A DNA stretch of 15,807 nt, from NCBI GenBank assembly GCA_021160785.1, contig JAGHBX010000193.1, positions 1 through 15,807 of the forward strand. The letters run 5' to 3'. Every line of letters starts with the position of its first letter. The first letter of the stretch is position 1. The notes under the pieces were generated by a model. That model saw nothing but the letters and a program-made list of their open reading frames with translations. It was not told the origin of the DNA and searched no databases. Positions 5,381 to 12,833 of the stretch are shown piece after piece. The position numbers were made by a program, and so were the translations under genes. This DNA is from Planctomycetota bacterium. Its GTDB lineage: Bacteria; Planctomycetota; Phycisphaerae; Sedimentisphaerales; Anaerohalosphaeraceae.

Positions 5381-7255
5381 TTAATCGCCCCCCGGCAGAC
5401 TGTCCAGCAGGATACTGGCCTGTTCGCCGAAAATACTCTGTGGATACAGTGCAATGAAATTCGTCAATATCCCCCGCGCTTCGGAAAGGTATTTTTTCTT
5501 TTCGTCCGTCTCGGCCTCGGAGTCCTTCCACTGCTTGACCTTCAACCGCCCCAACTCATAAAGGGCGCCTATACCGGCGTCTCTCCTGGCAAACCGCTCG
5601 CCTAAGGCTTTGAGTTTGGAGGCCTTGAGCTGCGAATCCGATATCAGCATCAGCCTGGCCAGCAGGATATTGTCCATCAGCGGGTCGTCGGCTTCCATCT
5701 CATTAAGAAGGGTGTCCAATTCTCCCGAATAACCGCGACTGTAAGGGTTCAGCAACACAAACCGTGCAAGCCTGTCCTTTGAGGCGTCGTCGTTCTCGTA
5801 GTTTTGCTCACTTATCAAGTCCTCGATTTCGTCCAGTCTCATTTTCAATTCCAGCAGCCTGGATGGCGTCATCACCGTCTCGGCGGGAGCCGCAAACGCC
5901 GTCAGAAAACCCTCTCCACCGGGATTGATTTTGTCGAGACGTTCCAGTTCCGCCGCGAGTCTGTCCTTGCCGTCCTTGCACAGTTGTCGGGCTGCAATAA
6001 AGTTGCCCTGGCCGGCAAGATGGACCGCCCGACGCCACATCGCTTCCAGAGATTCCAGGCTGTCGGGGAATCTGTCGTAAAGTTCGAACCATATTGCACG
6101 TGTCTCCCGGTGCGGATAGTCGCTGTAGAAACGCAGAATTTCCTTCGGGCTCCGACCAAACATCCTGGTGTCGGGTCTATACTCCTCAAGCATTGCCTTG
6201 TAGTACAAGGCGATCGGCACGCGTTTGCTGTCGGGCCATTTATTGATGAACAGGTCGTATTGCTCGCCGAGCCACTGCCTCTTGGCCTGGTACCTGAACT
6301 CTTCGGGCAATATCTCAACCAGCCATCTCGGCACATATTCGCTATCCAACTCTTTTTGAATCTCAGCTTTCAAACCCTTCCGGAGAAGAATCGGTTCGGT
6401 CGGATAAAAATAGCCCTTCAAATAGCTTTGTTTGCTTGGATCGGCAATTGCATTGTCTATCGCCTCTGTCATGGAATGGTCGTGAAACTCTTCGACCTCT
6501 TCCGGATTGTTCTTGACGATGTACAACTGATAATCAAGTTCCGCAAAGCTTACCTTGCCCATGAAGACGAAGACCGCCGCGGCAAGCACAATGCCGGTGA
6601 CACTGAATACAAGACCGGGTTTGTAACGGGTGTAATGACCTATGCCCAACACCGCCCCGGCGATGGCAAGACCCGTCAGCCATGCACTAATCCACGGTGC
6701 AAAAGAAAAACCCCACTTTATGGGGTCAACATCTTTGGCGCTGCCGAATATCGCCCAATAGACCAACTGCGGCGCCATACACAAGACGATCGAAATGAAA
6801 CGGGACCGAAAGCGAAGAGGTCTGCATGCAACGGCGATACAACTGACAAGCAGGAACGCGCCGAATAAATGAAGCTTGCAGATCAACACCACCGCCAGAA
6901 TCATCGGCAGGCTGTAACGGAAACTCAGGAGTTGAGAAACAAGAATCGGACCGACCGCCAGCACCCCCATCAAAAAGCCCAAGACCAGAATCTGCCAGGG
7001 GTATTCGTAAATGCTTATGGGGCTCACCACAAATTGCCCCAGCGCCCCTGCGCCGGCAGTCATGACTCCCGATGAGCCTAATTCCAGCGCCATTCCGGTA
7101 AGAATCCGCGACCAGAAAAGGCATGTAACAACGTATACCCCCACGGCAAGCCACCAGCAGCGGATGACATTCTTGTGGCTGTAATGCAGAGTGGGCCCGA
7201 CCGTCATAAACGATTTTGCCGGACCACTTGCTTTTTCCGCGCCGTTGTCTGCCAT
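5381..7255 (-). CDS. Unknown multi-pass membrane protein with long helical, TPR-like tail
   Basis: I do not recognise this 624-aa protein. About 30 cytosolic residues are followed by roughly six or seven hydrophobic spans (near 31-48, 87-110, 115-144, 152-170, 184-206 and 213-233; the third may hold two). The remaining ~390 residues are charged and mainly helical, with spaced aromatic and Ala-rich patterns resembling tetratricopeptide repeats, for example near 360-440 (YYKAMLEEY, WFELYDRFPDS, MWRRAVHLAGQGNFIAARQL) and near the C-terminus (LYELGRLKVKQW, ILTNFIALYPQSIFGEQASILL). No catalytic motif is seen. It starts 25 bases after the V-ATPase D stop with no promoter between, so it is probably in the same transcript. 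It could be an assembly, anchoring or regulatory partner of the ATPase, or unrelated to it. The frame is intact. The ATG at 7255 has only a weak GGGAG about 15 bases upstream. Confidence 0.75.
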   Translation of the reverse strand: MADNGAEKASGPAKSFMTVGPTLHYSHKNVIRCWWLAVGVYVVTCLFWSRILTGMALELGSSGVMTAGAGALGQFVVSPISIYEYPWQILVLGFLMGVLAVGPILVSQLLSFRYSLPMILAVVLICKLHLFGAFLLVSCIAVACRPLRFRSRFISIVLCMAPQLVYWAIFGSAKDVDPIKWGFSFAPWISAWLTGLAIAGAVLGIGHYTRYKPGLVFSVTGIVLAAAVFVFMGKVSFAELDYQLYIVKNNPEEVEEFHDHSMTEAIDNAIADPSKQSYLKGYFYPTEPILLRKGLKAEIQKELDSEYVPRWLVEILPEEFRYQAKRQWLGEQYDLFINKWPDSKRVPIALYYKAMLEEYRPDTRMFGRSPKEILRFYSDYPHRETRAIWFELYDRFPDSLESLEAMWRRAVHLAGQGNFIAARQLCKDGKDRLAAELERLDKINPGGEGFLTAFAAPAETVMTPSRLLELKMRLDEIEDLISEQNYENDDASKDRLARFVLLNPYSRGYSGELDTLLNEMEADDPLMDNILLARLMLISDSQLKASKLKALGERFARRDAGIGALYELGRLKVKQWKDSEAETDEKKKYLSEARGILTNFIALYPQSIFGEQASILLDSLPGGD

Positions 7256-7280
7256 GATAAATCAATCGGCTCCCGAAAAG

Positions 7281-7898
7281 CTACGCCCGAATTATATCGG
7301 CGATCTTCATCAGCCTGCTGATGTTGTCTCGCTCGGCTTCGCCGAGTTTGCTGTAAATAAATTTGATTGTTTCCTGGATGTCGGGAATCACGACGTGCTC
7401 CAGAACATTCACTCGCCGCCGTGTCATCTGAAGCTCGGTCGCCAGAAGCTGAGCCTGCTTTTCCTTCTCGGCTAATTCTATAAGACTGTCAAAAGCTCTT
7501 TCAAGCGCTCTCAAGGCCACGTCGAGTTCGCCGCTTGTCGTCGAAAAACCGTAACACACGATATCGCCGGCGATCTCCTTTGCTAATTTGGGAACCCTCA
7601 CACTCATTATGCTTGCAAAACTAATCGCCAGGCTGAACTTCTTCGTCGGGACCTCCATCGCCGCCGTCATATCCTCCGGCTCCATCGTCGCCCGCGCCAT
7701 CATAAACCGCCTGGTTGTCTCAAGCAGTTCTTGCTCCACGCGGTCGCGCAACGGTTTGATCAAGCGGGCAATCTGCACAAGCTGCCTGCATATCTCGTCT
7801 CGTTTCTGACTCAGCAACCGGTGCCCGCGCGTCGCAAGACCAACTCGCTTGCGAAGACGAAGAAGCTCCATTCGTGTTGCATTTACATTTTCCAGCAT
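7281..7898 (-). CDS. atpD: V-type ATPase subunit D (central stalk)
   Basis: The 205-aa subunit D forms the long coiled-coil axle that turns inside the A3B3 head and couples ATP turnover to ion movement. The N-terminal helix carries the family pattern TRMELLRLRKR and GLATRGHRLLSQKRDE (8-35). The C-terminal helix carries RRRVNVLEHVVIP (160-172) and continues to the end. The middle (about 65-130) is the globular part contacting F and C. Length is normal for the family. The ATG follows the MITE-like element and has no strong Shine-Dalgarno. Order B-D matches E. hirae ntpB-ntpD. Confidence 0.96.
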   Translation of the reverse strand: MLENVNATRMELLRLRKRVGLATRGHRLLSQKRDEICRQLVQIARLIKPLRDRVEQELLETTRRFMMARATMEPEDMTAAMEVPTKKFSLAISFASIMSVRVPKLAKEIAGDIVCYGFSTTSGELDVALRALERAFDSLIELAEKEKQAQLLATELQMTRRRVNVLEHVVIPDIQETIKFIYSKLGEAERDNISRLMKIADIIRA

Positions 7899-7926
7899 AT
7901 GGTAATCCCGGCAGCTTGTTATTTCC

Positions 7927-8001
7927 GTAACATTTTAGCCAACTGTGGCACGGGCATCCTGCCCGTGATTTCGGCTTTGTTTCACATGGCTAAAATGTTA
8001 C
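7927..8001. mobile_element. 75-bp MITE-like element between atpB and atpD
   Basis: The ends are perfect 15-bp inverted repeats, GTAACATTTTAGCCA (7927-7941) and TGGCTAAAATGTTAC (7987-8001), extended by TGTG/CACA after a 2-base bulge. Inside lies a second hairpin, CACGGGC-ATCCT-GCCCGTG (7949-7967). TTATTTC occurs on both sides (7919-7925 and 8002-8008); as adjacent 8-mers they are TTATTTCC and TTATTTCT, consistent with an aged 8-bp target duplication. The right copy contains the atpB stop codon. Removing the element and one copy would leave a B-D gap of about 20 bases, normal for such operons. In RNA it forms a strong hairpin that could affect processing or expression of D relative to B. Confidence 0.75.
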
Positions 8002-9387
8002 TTATTTCTTATCTCTGAATCGAGGCATATACCTGGCGATCAGTTCCTCGTCGATACGTTTCAGTTCGACATTTTCAAACATGCTCAGCAGCTCCCAGCC
8101 TAAGTCAAGAGTCTGCTCAATTGTCCGATTGTCGTAATAGCCCTGCGAAATGTACCTTTCCTCGAACTTGTTGGCAAAGGTCATATAATTTCTGTCCTCT
8201 TCGGAAAGTGCGGCCTCGCCAAGAATCGTGGCAAGTTCCTGCGCCTCTTTGCCGCGGGCATAAGCGGCATAAAGCTGGTTGTACAGGTCAGCGTGATCCT
8301 CGCGCGTTTTGCCCTCGCCGATACCCTTGTCTTTCAGCCTCGAAAGACTCGGCAGCACATCGACCGGCGGCGAAATCGCTTTTCGATGCAAAGGCCTGCT
8401 CAGGATAATCTGGCCCTCGGTGATATACCCGGTAAGGTCAGGCACCGGGTGGGTCTTGTCGTCTTCGGGCATCGTCAAAACGGGAACCATCGTAATCGAA
8501 CCGTTTCTGCCCTTAATCCGACCCGCCCTTTCGTAAATCGTGGCAAGGTCGGTATAAAGATAACCCGGATAACCGCGTCTGCCCGGAACCTCTTTTCGAG
8601 CGGCGCTGATTTCACGAAGTGCTTCGCAATAGTTCGTCATATCGTTAAGGATGACCAGAACGTGCATGTCCATCTCGAATGCAAGATACTCCGCCGCCGT
8701 AAGCGCCACTCTCGGCGTGGCGATTCGCTCGATCGCCGGATCGTTGGCAAGATTGATAAACATCACAGATCGCTCAATCGCGCCGGTATTGGTCAGGTCG
8801 TCGATGAAAAACTGCGCCGCCTCGAACGTAATACCCATTGCCGCAAAGACCACGGCAAATGTTTGACCCTCGCCCAATACCGTCGCCTGTCTTGCTAATT
8901 GCGCGGCTATATCGTCGTGGGGCAGGCCGGCGCCGGAAAAAACGGGCAATTTCTGACCTCGCACCAGGGGGTTAAGCCCGTCAATCGTCGATATTCCCGT
9001 CTGGATAAACTCGTTCGGAAAGTCGCGGGCATACGGATTGATCGGGTTGCCGTTGATGTTCAGTTTCTTCTCGGCGATGATGGCGGGGCCGTCATCCTTC
9101 GGCTTGCCGATGCCGTCGAAGACGCGCCCCAATATCTCCGGCGAGAGCGCCAACTCCATCGGCTTGCCCAGGAAGCGAACCGTACTGTCATTGACGTTGA
9201 TTCCCTCGGTCCCTTCGAAGACCTGCACGAGCACTTTGTCCTTTTCCACCTGCAAAATCTGACCGTGCCTTATCGTTCCGTCTGCAATCTCAATGTCAAC
9301 GATATGGCCGTACTTGGCGCCTTCCACCGATTCAACCAACATCAAAGGACCGTATATCCGTGAAACGGTCTTGTACTCTTTCAGCAT
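8002..9387 (-). CDS. atpB: V-type ATPase subunit B (non-catalytic head subunit)
   Basis: The 461-aa subunit B alternates with A in the A3B3 head. It keeps the ATPase fold but has a degenerate P-loop, SGAGLPHDD (151-159), as expected for the non-catalytic subunit. R350 in LPSLSRLKDKGIG (345-357) corresponds to the arginine finger reaching into the A active site (R350 in E. hirae NtpB). Other conserved parts are FVAAMGITFEAAQFF-like residues near 181-194, ANDPAIERIATPR (214-226), and GRRGYPGYLYTDLATIYERAGR (269-290). A GGGAG Shine-Dalgarno lies about 6-8 bases before the ATG. The gene is followed immediately by the MITE-like element, which abuts its TAA. Confidence 0.98.
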   Translation of the reverse strand: MLKEYKTVSRIYGPLMLVESVEGAKYGHIVDIEIADGTIRHGQILQVEKDKVLVQVFEGTEGINVNDSTVRFLGKPMELALSPEILGRVFDGIGKPKDDGPAIIAEKKLNINGNPINPYARDFPNEFIQTGISTIDGLNPLVRGQKLPVFSGAGLPHDDIAAQLARQATVLGEGQTFAVVFAAMGITFEAAQFFIDDLTNTGAIERSVMFINLANDPAIERIATPRVALTAAEYLAFEMDMHVLVILNDMTNYCEALREISAARKEVPGRRGYPGYLYTDLATIYERAGRIKGRNGSITMVPVLTMPEDDKTHPVPDLTGYITEGQIILSRPLHRKAISPPVDVLPSLSRLKDKGIGEGKTREDHADLYNQLYAAYARGKEAQELATILGEAALSEEDRNYMTFANKFEERYISQGYYDNRTIEQTLDLGWELLSMFENVELKRIDEELIARYMPRFRDKK

Positions 9388-9443
9388 ATCATACTCCCGC
9401 TTTCAATCCAAACTGCCAAACCGCAATTTTGCAAAACTCCAAC

Positions 9444-9480
9444 TGTAGGGTGTCCCGATTCATCGGGATTAGCCCACCGA
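9444..9480. repeat. REP-like hairpin in the atpA-atpB gap
   Basis: TCCCGAT (9453-9459) and ATCGGGA (9462-9468) form an inverted repeat with almost no spacer, flanked by an outer GGG (9448-9450) that can pair with CCC (9473-9475). The remainder of this 127-base gap holds no gene. The form TAGGGTG...CCCACC around a palindromic core suggests an interspersed palindromic repeat rather than a terminator, since no T run follows on the minus strand. Confidence 0.5.
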
Positions 9481-9514
9481 TCATTGCTCCAGTCTATAAC
9501 CAACGATCCATCCT

Positions 9515-11290
9515 TCACGCCACCGGAGCGTAAAGTGCTTTCATCTGCTCGTCGATAATTCCCGTTATGCCGATGATCTTCTCCTTGTCGGCATAGTCAA
9601 CATACTTTGCTCTTGCGATATCTTCCCGCACCGCCAGCTTAAAGATGTCAGCCGTCTCCACATCGTTTTCAATCGCGGCCAATCCCTGTTCGTGGAAGTG
9701 CAAAATAACCTTCATCATATCGAACTGCTTCTCGATCGGCGTATACGTGTCAATCTTGTGGAACGCATTTTGATGCAGGAAGTCCTCCCGAATGCTCTTA
9801 GCGGTCTCCAGCGCCATCCGGTCGTTTGCACTGATCGACTCGGCGCCCACCAGCCGAACGATTTCAATCAACTCGGCCTCCTGTTCCAGAAGATTCATAG
9901 CCTCCTGCACCATTGCAGCGAATTCGGCGCCTTGCTCCTTGTCTTCAAAGCTGCCAGCAAGGTATTCCTTGTAAAAAGAATAACTCGTCAACCAGTCAAT
10001 CGCCGGGAAATGCCTCTGCTGCGCCAGTCTCCCAACAAGCGACCAGAACACCTTCACCACATGCAGCGTCGCCTGCACAACCGAGTCCGACAGGTCGCCG
10101 CCCGGCGGGCTCACCGCACCGATGATCGACAGGGCGCCTGTTCGCTCAGGCGAGCCGGCGCAGACAACCCTGCCCGACCGCTCGTAAAACGATGCGATTC
10201 TCGCACCGAGATACGCAGGATATCCTTCCTCCGCCGGCATTTCTTCCAGCCGCGTCGAGATTTCCCGCATCGCCTCGGCCCAACGACTCGTACTGTCGGC
10301 CATCATCGCAACTGAATAGCCCATATCGCGGAAGTACTCGGCCATCGTGATACCCGTGTACACCGAAGCCTCACGCGCGGCAACCGGCATATCCGATGTG
10401 TTTGCAATCATCACAACCCGTTTCATCAGGGGCTCGCCGCTGTGCGGATCCACCAGTTCCGGGAATTCAAGCAGCACGTCGGTCATCTCATTACCCCGCT
10501 CGCCGCAGCCGACATACACAATCACATCGGCGTCGACCCACTTGGCCAACTGGTGCTGCACAACCGTCTTGCCCGTACCGAACGGGCCCGGCACGCAAGC
10601 CGTGCCGCCCTTGCCAAGCGGGAAGAACGCGTCAATAACGCGCTGACCCGTCACAAGGATTTCATTCGGCGCCAGACGTCGTTTGCTTGTTCGTCCCTGC
10701 CTCACGGGCCATTTCTGCATCAGTTTCAACTCCGTCCGGCTGCCGTCGTCGGCCACAATCGCACCGATGGTCTCCTCGACCGTATACTCACCCTCATTGA
10801 GACCTTCCACAGTGCCGCTGACACCCGCAGGAACCATGATCTTGTGCAAAACCAGTGTCGACTCCTGAACCTCACCGATGAAGTCGCCGTGCGAAACCTT
10901 CGTTCCGTTCTCAATCACCGGCTTAAACAGCCACTTAACATCTCTCTTGAGACCCGGAATATCGCTGCCGCGAAGAATGTGGTCCCCCTGTGCGGCGACC
11001 AGTTGATCCAGCGGCCTCTGGATGCCGTCATAGATGCTCGAAATAAGTCCCGGACCGAGTTCCACACTCAACGGGGCGCCCGTATTGACAACCTCTTCGC
11101 CCGGGCCCACACCGACAGTGTCCTCATAGACCTGGATGCTCGCAAGATCGCCGCGCAGCTCGACAATTTCACCGATAAGATTATCGCCGCCGACGCGAAC
11201 CACGTCATACATCCTGGCCCCGACCATCCCTTCGGCAACAACAACCGGACCGGCAACTTTAATTATCGTACCCTTACTCAATTCACTCAT
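9515..11290 (-). CDS. atpA: V-type ATPase subunit A (catalytic)
   Basis: The 591-aa subunit A hydrolyses or makes ATP in the soluble head. Order of parts: N-terminal beta-barrel (about 1-75), the A-specific inserted domain (about 110-200), then the nucleotide domain with Walker A GPFGTGKT (235-242, K241), GERGNEM (263-269, catalytic E264 and R265), MMADSTSRWAEAMREIS (Walker B region, near 330-346), and a helical C-terminal domain. Length is usual for the family. AGAGGTC lies about 8 bases before the ATG and overlaps the last unit of a 7-base repeat array. The gap to B is 127 bases and holds a REP-like hairpin. Confidence 0.98.
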   Translation of the reverse strand: MSELSKGTIIKVAGPVVVAEGMVGARMYDVVRVGGDNLIGEIVELRGDLASIQVYEDTVGVGPGEEVVNTGAPLSVELGPGLISSIYDGIQRPLDQLVAAQGDHILRGSDIPGLKRDVKWLFKPVIENGTKVSHGDFIGEVQESTLVLHKIMVPAGVSGTVEGLNEGEYTVEETIGAIVADDGSRTELKLMQKWPVRQGRTSKRRLAPNEILVTGQRVIDAFFPLGKGGTACVPGPFGTGKTVVQHQLAKWVDADVIVYVGCGERGNEMTDVLLEFPELVDPHSGEPLMKRVVMIANTSDMPVAAREASVYTGITMAEYFRDMGYSVAMMADSTSRWAEAMREISTRLEEMPAEEGYPAYLGARIASFYERSGRVVCAGSPERTGALSIIGAVSPPGGDLSDSVVQATLHVVKVFWSLVGRLAQQRHFPAIDWLTSYSFYKEYLAGSFEDKEQGAEFAAMVQEAMNLLEQEAELIEIVRLVGAESISANDRMALETAKSIREDFLHQNAFHKIDTYTPIEKQFDMMKVILHFHEQGLAAIENDVETADIFKLAVREDIARAKYVDYADKEKIIGITGIIDEQMKALYAPVA

Positions 11291-11307
11291 CGCAAAAGAC
11301 CTCTCTA

Positions 11308-11342
11308 CCAGCTACCAACTATGAACTACGAACTACCAACTA
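11308..11342. repeat. Heptamer tandem repeat spanning the F-A gap
   Basis: On the coding (minus) strand the gap reads as five in-register heptamers, TAGTTGG, TAGTTCG, TAGTTCA, TAGTTGG and TAGCTGG, followed by TAGAGAGG, which carries the Shine-Dalgarno of atpA. The first unit begins with the TAG that ends atpF (11340-11342). The repeat therefore provides both the stop codon of one gene and runs into the ribosome binding site of the next. Confidence 0.7.
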
Positions 11343-11660
11343 ATTAGCAAGTATATCAATTCCCGTCGCAATCTTGAGCATTTTGCCGAGCGTCTTCGTC
11401 GCAAAGCCCTCCGACTCCGTTGCAAACGGAACCACCACCACACACGGAACGGCCTGCCTCTGTTTGGCCTCAAAAACCTCGTTTGCAAGCACCGCAACGT
11501 TTTCGGCAACGACCACGAGACCGTACCGTTTCTTGAGTATCTCGTTTGCGGTCTCGGCGACAGTTGCCGCATCCAACTCAACGGCATAAGTGTCGAGCCC
11601 AAGCGCAGAAAACGGCATCACAAAATCCTCACCACCAAATACCGCAACCTTACTTTCCAT
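11340..11660 (-). CDS. atpF: V-type ATPase subunit F (central stalk)
   Basis: The 106-aa subunit F (NtpG in E. hirae) binds subunit D on the central stalk. The CheY-like alpha/beta fold is visible: KVAVFGGEDFVMPFSALG (3-20), an acidic turn after VELDAATVAETANEILK, GLVVVAENV (about 46-54), and VVVVPFATESEG near 73-84. The ATG at 11660 is chosen over a TTG 39 bases upstream because AGAGG lies six bases before it and the family normally begins at this point; about 105 residues is the usual length. The gap back to subunit C is 80 bases and contains repeats. Confidence 0.93.
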   Translation of the reverse strand: MESKVAVFGGEDFVMPFSALGLDTYAVELDAATVAETANEILKKRYGLVVVAENVAVLANEVFEAKQRQAVPCVVVVPFATESEGFATKTLGKMLKIATGIDILAN

Positions 11661-11679
11661 AAAAACCTCTACATAAGAA

Positions 11680-11735
11680 CCGGCTTGCGCCGGACCCAAA
11701 TCTCAAATCTCAAATCTCAAATATACAATATACAA
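11680..11735. repeat. Heptamer tandem repeat and small hairpin in the C-F gap
   Basis: On the plus strand TCTCAAA occurs three times in a row (11701-11721), followed by TATACAA twice (11722-11735), all in register with period 7. Beside it CCGGC-TTGC-GCCGG (11680-11693) forms a 5-bp hairpin. On the transcribed strand the units read TTGTATA and TTTGAGA. No T run follows the hairpin, so a terminator is unlikely. Confidence 0.75.
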
Positions 11736-11740
11736 TCGCC

Positions 11741-12769
11741 TCACTCGCCCAGCCGGTCGAGGATCAACTTCGTATCCAGGCCGTTATTCTTGCACGTCAA
11801 GACCATTCTCAGCGACCGGATCTCATTTTCTTTCATGAGGAAGTAAGCTATCACGGGTTGAGGCCCCGCTGCTAACGATTGCGTACTCCTCAAAAAGCCC
11901 GTCTTATGTTTCTCGCAAAGCCTTTCCAGCCGCAAAAACGACTGCTCACCGGTCAGATAGCTCACGCCGCCTTCCACCACATCGTGGTACGGCGTAGCAT
12001 AGAACAGGGGCGCAATCGCCTCGTAACCGATATCCAGGCCGTGAATCAATCTGTCAATCTCCACAAAGCCGCCCGGCAGAAATACTTGCCTGTCAATGCG
12101 ATCCGCCAGCTTCAACCGAAGCATCGTGCGGATATTCGTCAGGTCGATCCGCGTCCTGAAAAGCGAAAGCAGGAATTCGCTTCTAAGACCGATAGCCTTT
12201 TTGATCCTGTATTGCGCTTCATATCTGTCAATCGCGTAATCGATTTGCCTGATGTCCTTGTTGCCGTAGTAGCCTAAGACCGCCGCCTCGACTGCCTCCT
12301 GCAGATAATATGGGAACCGAGTGTAGTTTTCCTGCTCGAAAATCTCCTGGAATTCTTCTGCGGGAACACTGCCAAAATCGCTGTAATCCAGTCCGATCTG
12401 CCTTTCGGTTACGACCCGACGGATAGCCAGACGCATATTTGCAAAATCATGACGCGCCCGCAAAAGCTCGACCAGGCCCTCGTCAATCATAAGCTCGATA
12501 AAAAGATTTCGCTGTTCGGCTCGCTTTGCAAGCAGCATCTGCTCGATTTCGCCGAAGCCAGCCGCACCCGAAAGCATTGCATAATCGGTCCCGCCAAGCA
12601 GATCGACAGCACCCTGGAAACTCTCGGCATTTGCCATATCCAGAAACGTGCCGCGCGACAGCATCAGAGTCTCCAGCGACCGAACCTTCGCAGTAGCAAA
12701 AGCATATCGCCAGTCTTCTACGCCGATCGGCGGATAACGATAAAAATCTATAACAGCCTGCTCTACCAT
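11741..12769 (-). CDS. atpC: V-type ATPase subunit C (d-type, rotor cap)
   Basis: The 342-aa subunit C is the funnel that links the D/F stalk to the K ring (equivalent to eukaryotic subunit d). The fold has a three-fold repeat; each copy keeps an N-R-R helix: DFANMRLAIRR (about 108-118), TRIDLTNIRTMLRLK (about 206-220) and MKENEIRSLRMVLTCKNNGL (near 311-330). Length fits the family. The ATG follows the heptamer array directly, and no good Shine-Dalgarno is found; AGAG in the repeat is about 15 bases away, so translation may depend on coupling to the gene before it. Confidence 0.94.
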   Translation of the reverse strand: MVEQAVIDFYRYPPIGVEDWRYAFATAKVRSLETLMLSRGTFLDMANAESFQGAVDLLGGTDYAMLSGAAGFGEIEQMLLAKRAEQRNLFIELMIDEGLVELLRARHDFANMRLAIRRVVTERQIGLDYSDFGSVPAEEFQEIFEQENYTRFPYYLQEAVEAAVLGYYGNKDIRQIDYAIDRYEAQYRIKKAIGLRSEFLLSLFRTRIDLTNIRTMLRLKLADRIDRQVFLPGGFVEIDRLIHGLDIGYEAIAPLFYATPYHDVVEGGVSYLTGEQSFLRLERLCEKHKTGFLRSTQSLAAGPQPVIAYFLMKENEIRSLRMVLTCKNNGLDTKLILDRLGE

Positions 12770-12773
12770 AAAA

Positions 12774-12801
12774 TCAACTATTCTCTATGATCTACGAACT
12801 A
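12774..12801. repeat. Heptamer tandem repeat in the E-C gap
   Basis: Four in-register 7-base units, each ending in CTA on the plus strand: TCAACTA, TTCTCTA, TGATCTA, CGAACTA. On the transcribed strand they read TAGTTCG, TAGATCA, TAGAGAA and TAGTTGA. The TAG-initial heptamer is shared with the F-A gap about 1.4 kb away. Confidence 0.6.
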
Positions 12802-12805
12802 CAAC

Positions 12806-12833
12806 GTACGGGCACGGCATGCCGTGCCCCTAC
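12806..12833. repeat. REP-like palindrome over the atpE stop codon
   Basis: GGGCACGGCATGCCGTGCCC (12810-12829) is a perfect 20-bp palindrome; GTA and TAC at 12806-12808 and 12831-12833 extend it after one mismatch. On the minus strand it starts with GTAGGGG, and this TAG (12832-12830) is the stop codon of atpE. The transcript would form a very stable hairpin. No T run follows, which argues against a terminator. Confidence 0.75.

Noticed and set aside
5804..6868. 354-aa frame antisense to the unknown membrane protein
   Set aside because: The minus-strand protein has coherent membrane spans and operon spacing; the antisense product is rich in Arg/Gln/His with no domain pattern.
7927..8001. Intrinsic terminator ending the operon after atpB
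   Set aside because: No T run follows on the minus strand, and atpD, a required subunit, lies downstream; the flanking direct repeats fit an insertion better.
10442..11347. 301-aa frame antisense to atpA
   Set aside because: It lies wholly opposite an unmistakable catalytic A subunit.
11661..11699. Longer subunit F starting at a TTG
   Set aside because: The extra 13 residues are encoded by the hairpin and repeat-adjacent sequence, while the ATG at 11660 has AGAGG at good spacing and gives the usual family length.
11701..11735. Repeat array as a CRISPR
   Set aside because: Units are 7 bases and directly adjacent, without spacers, and no cas gene is present.
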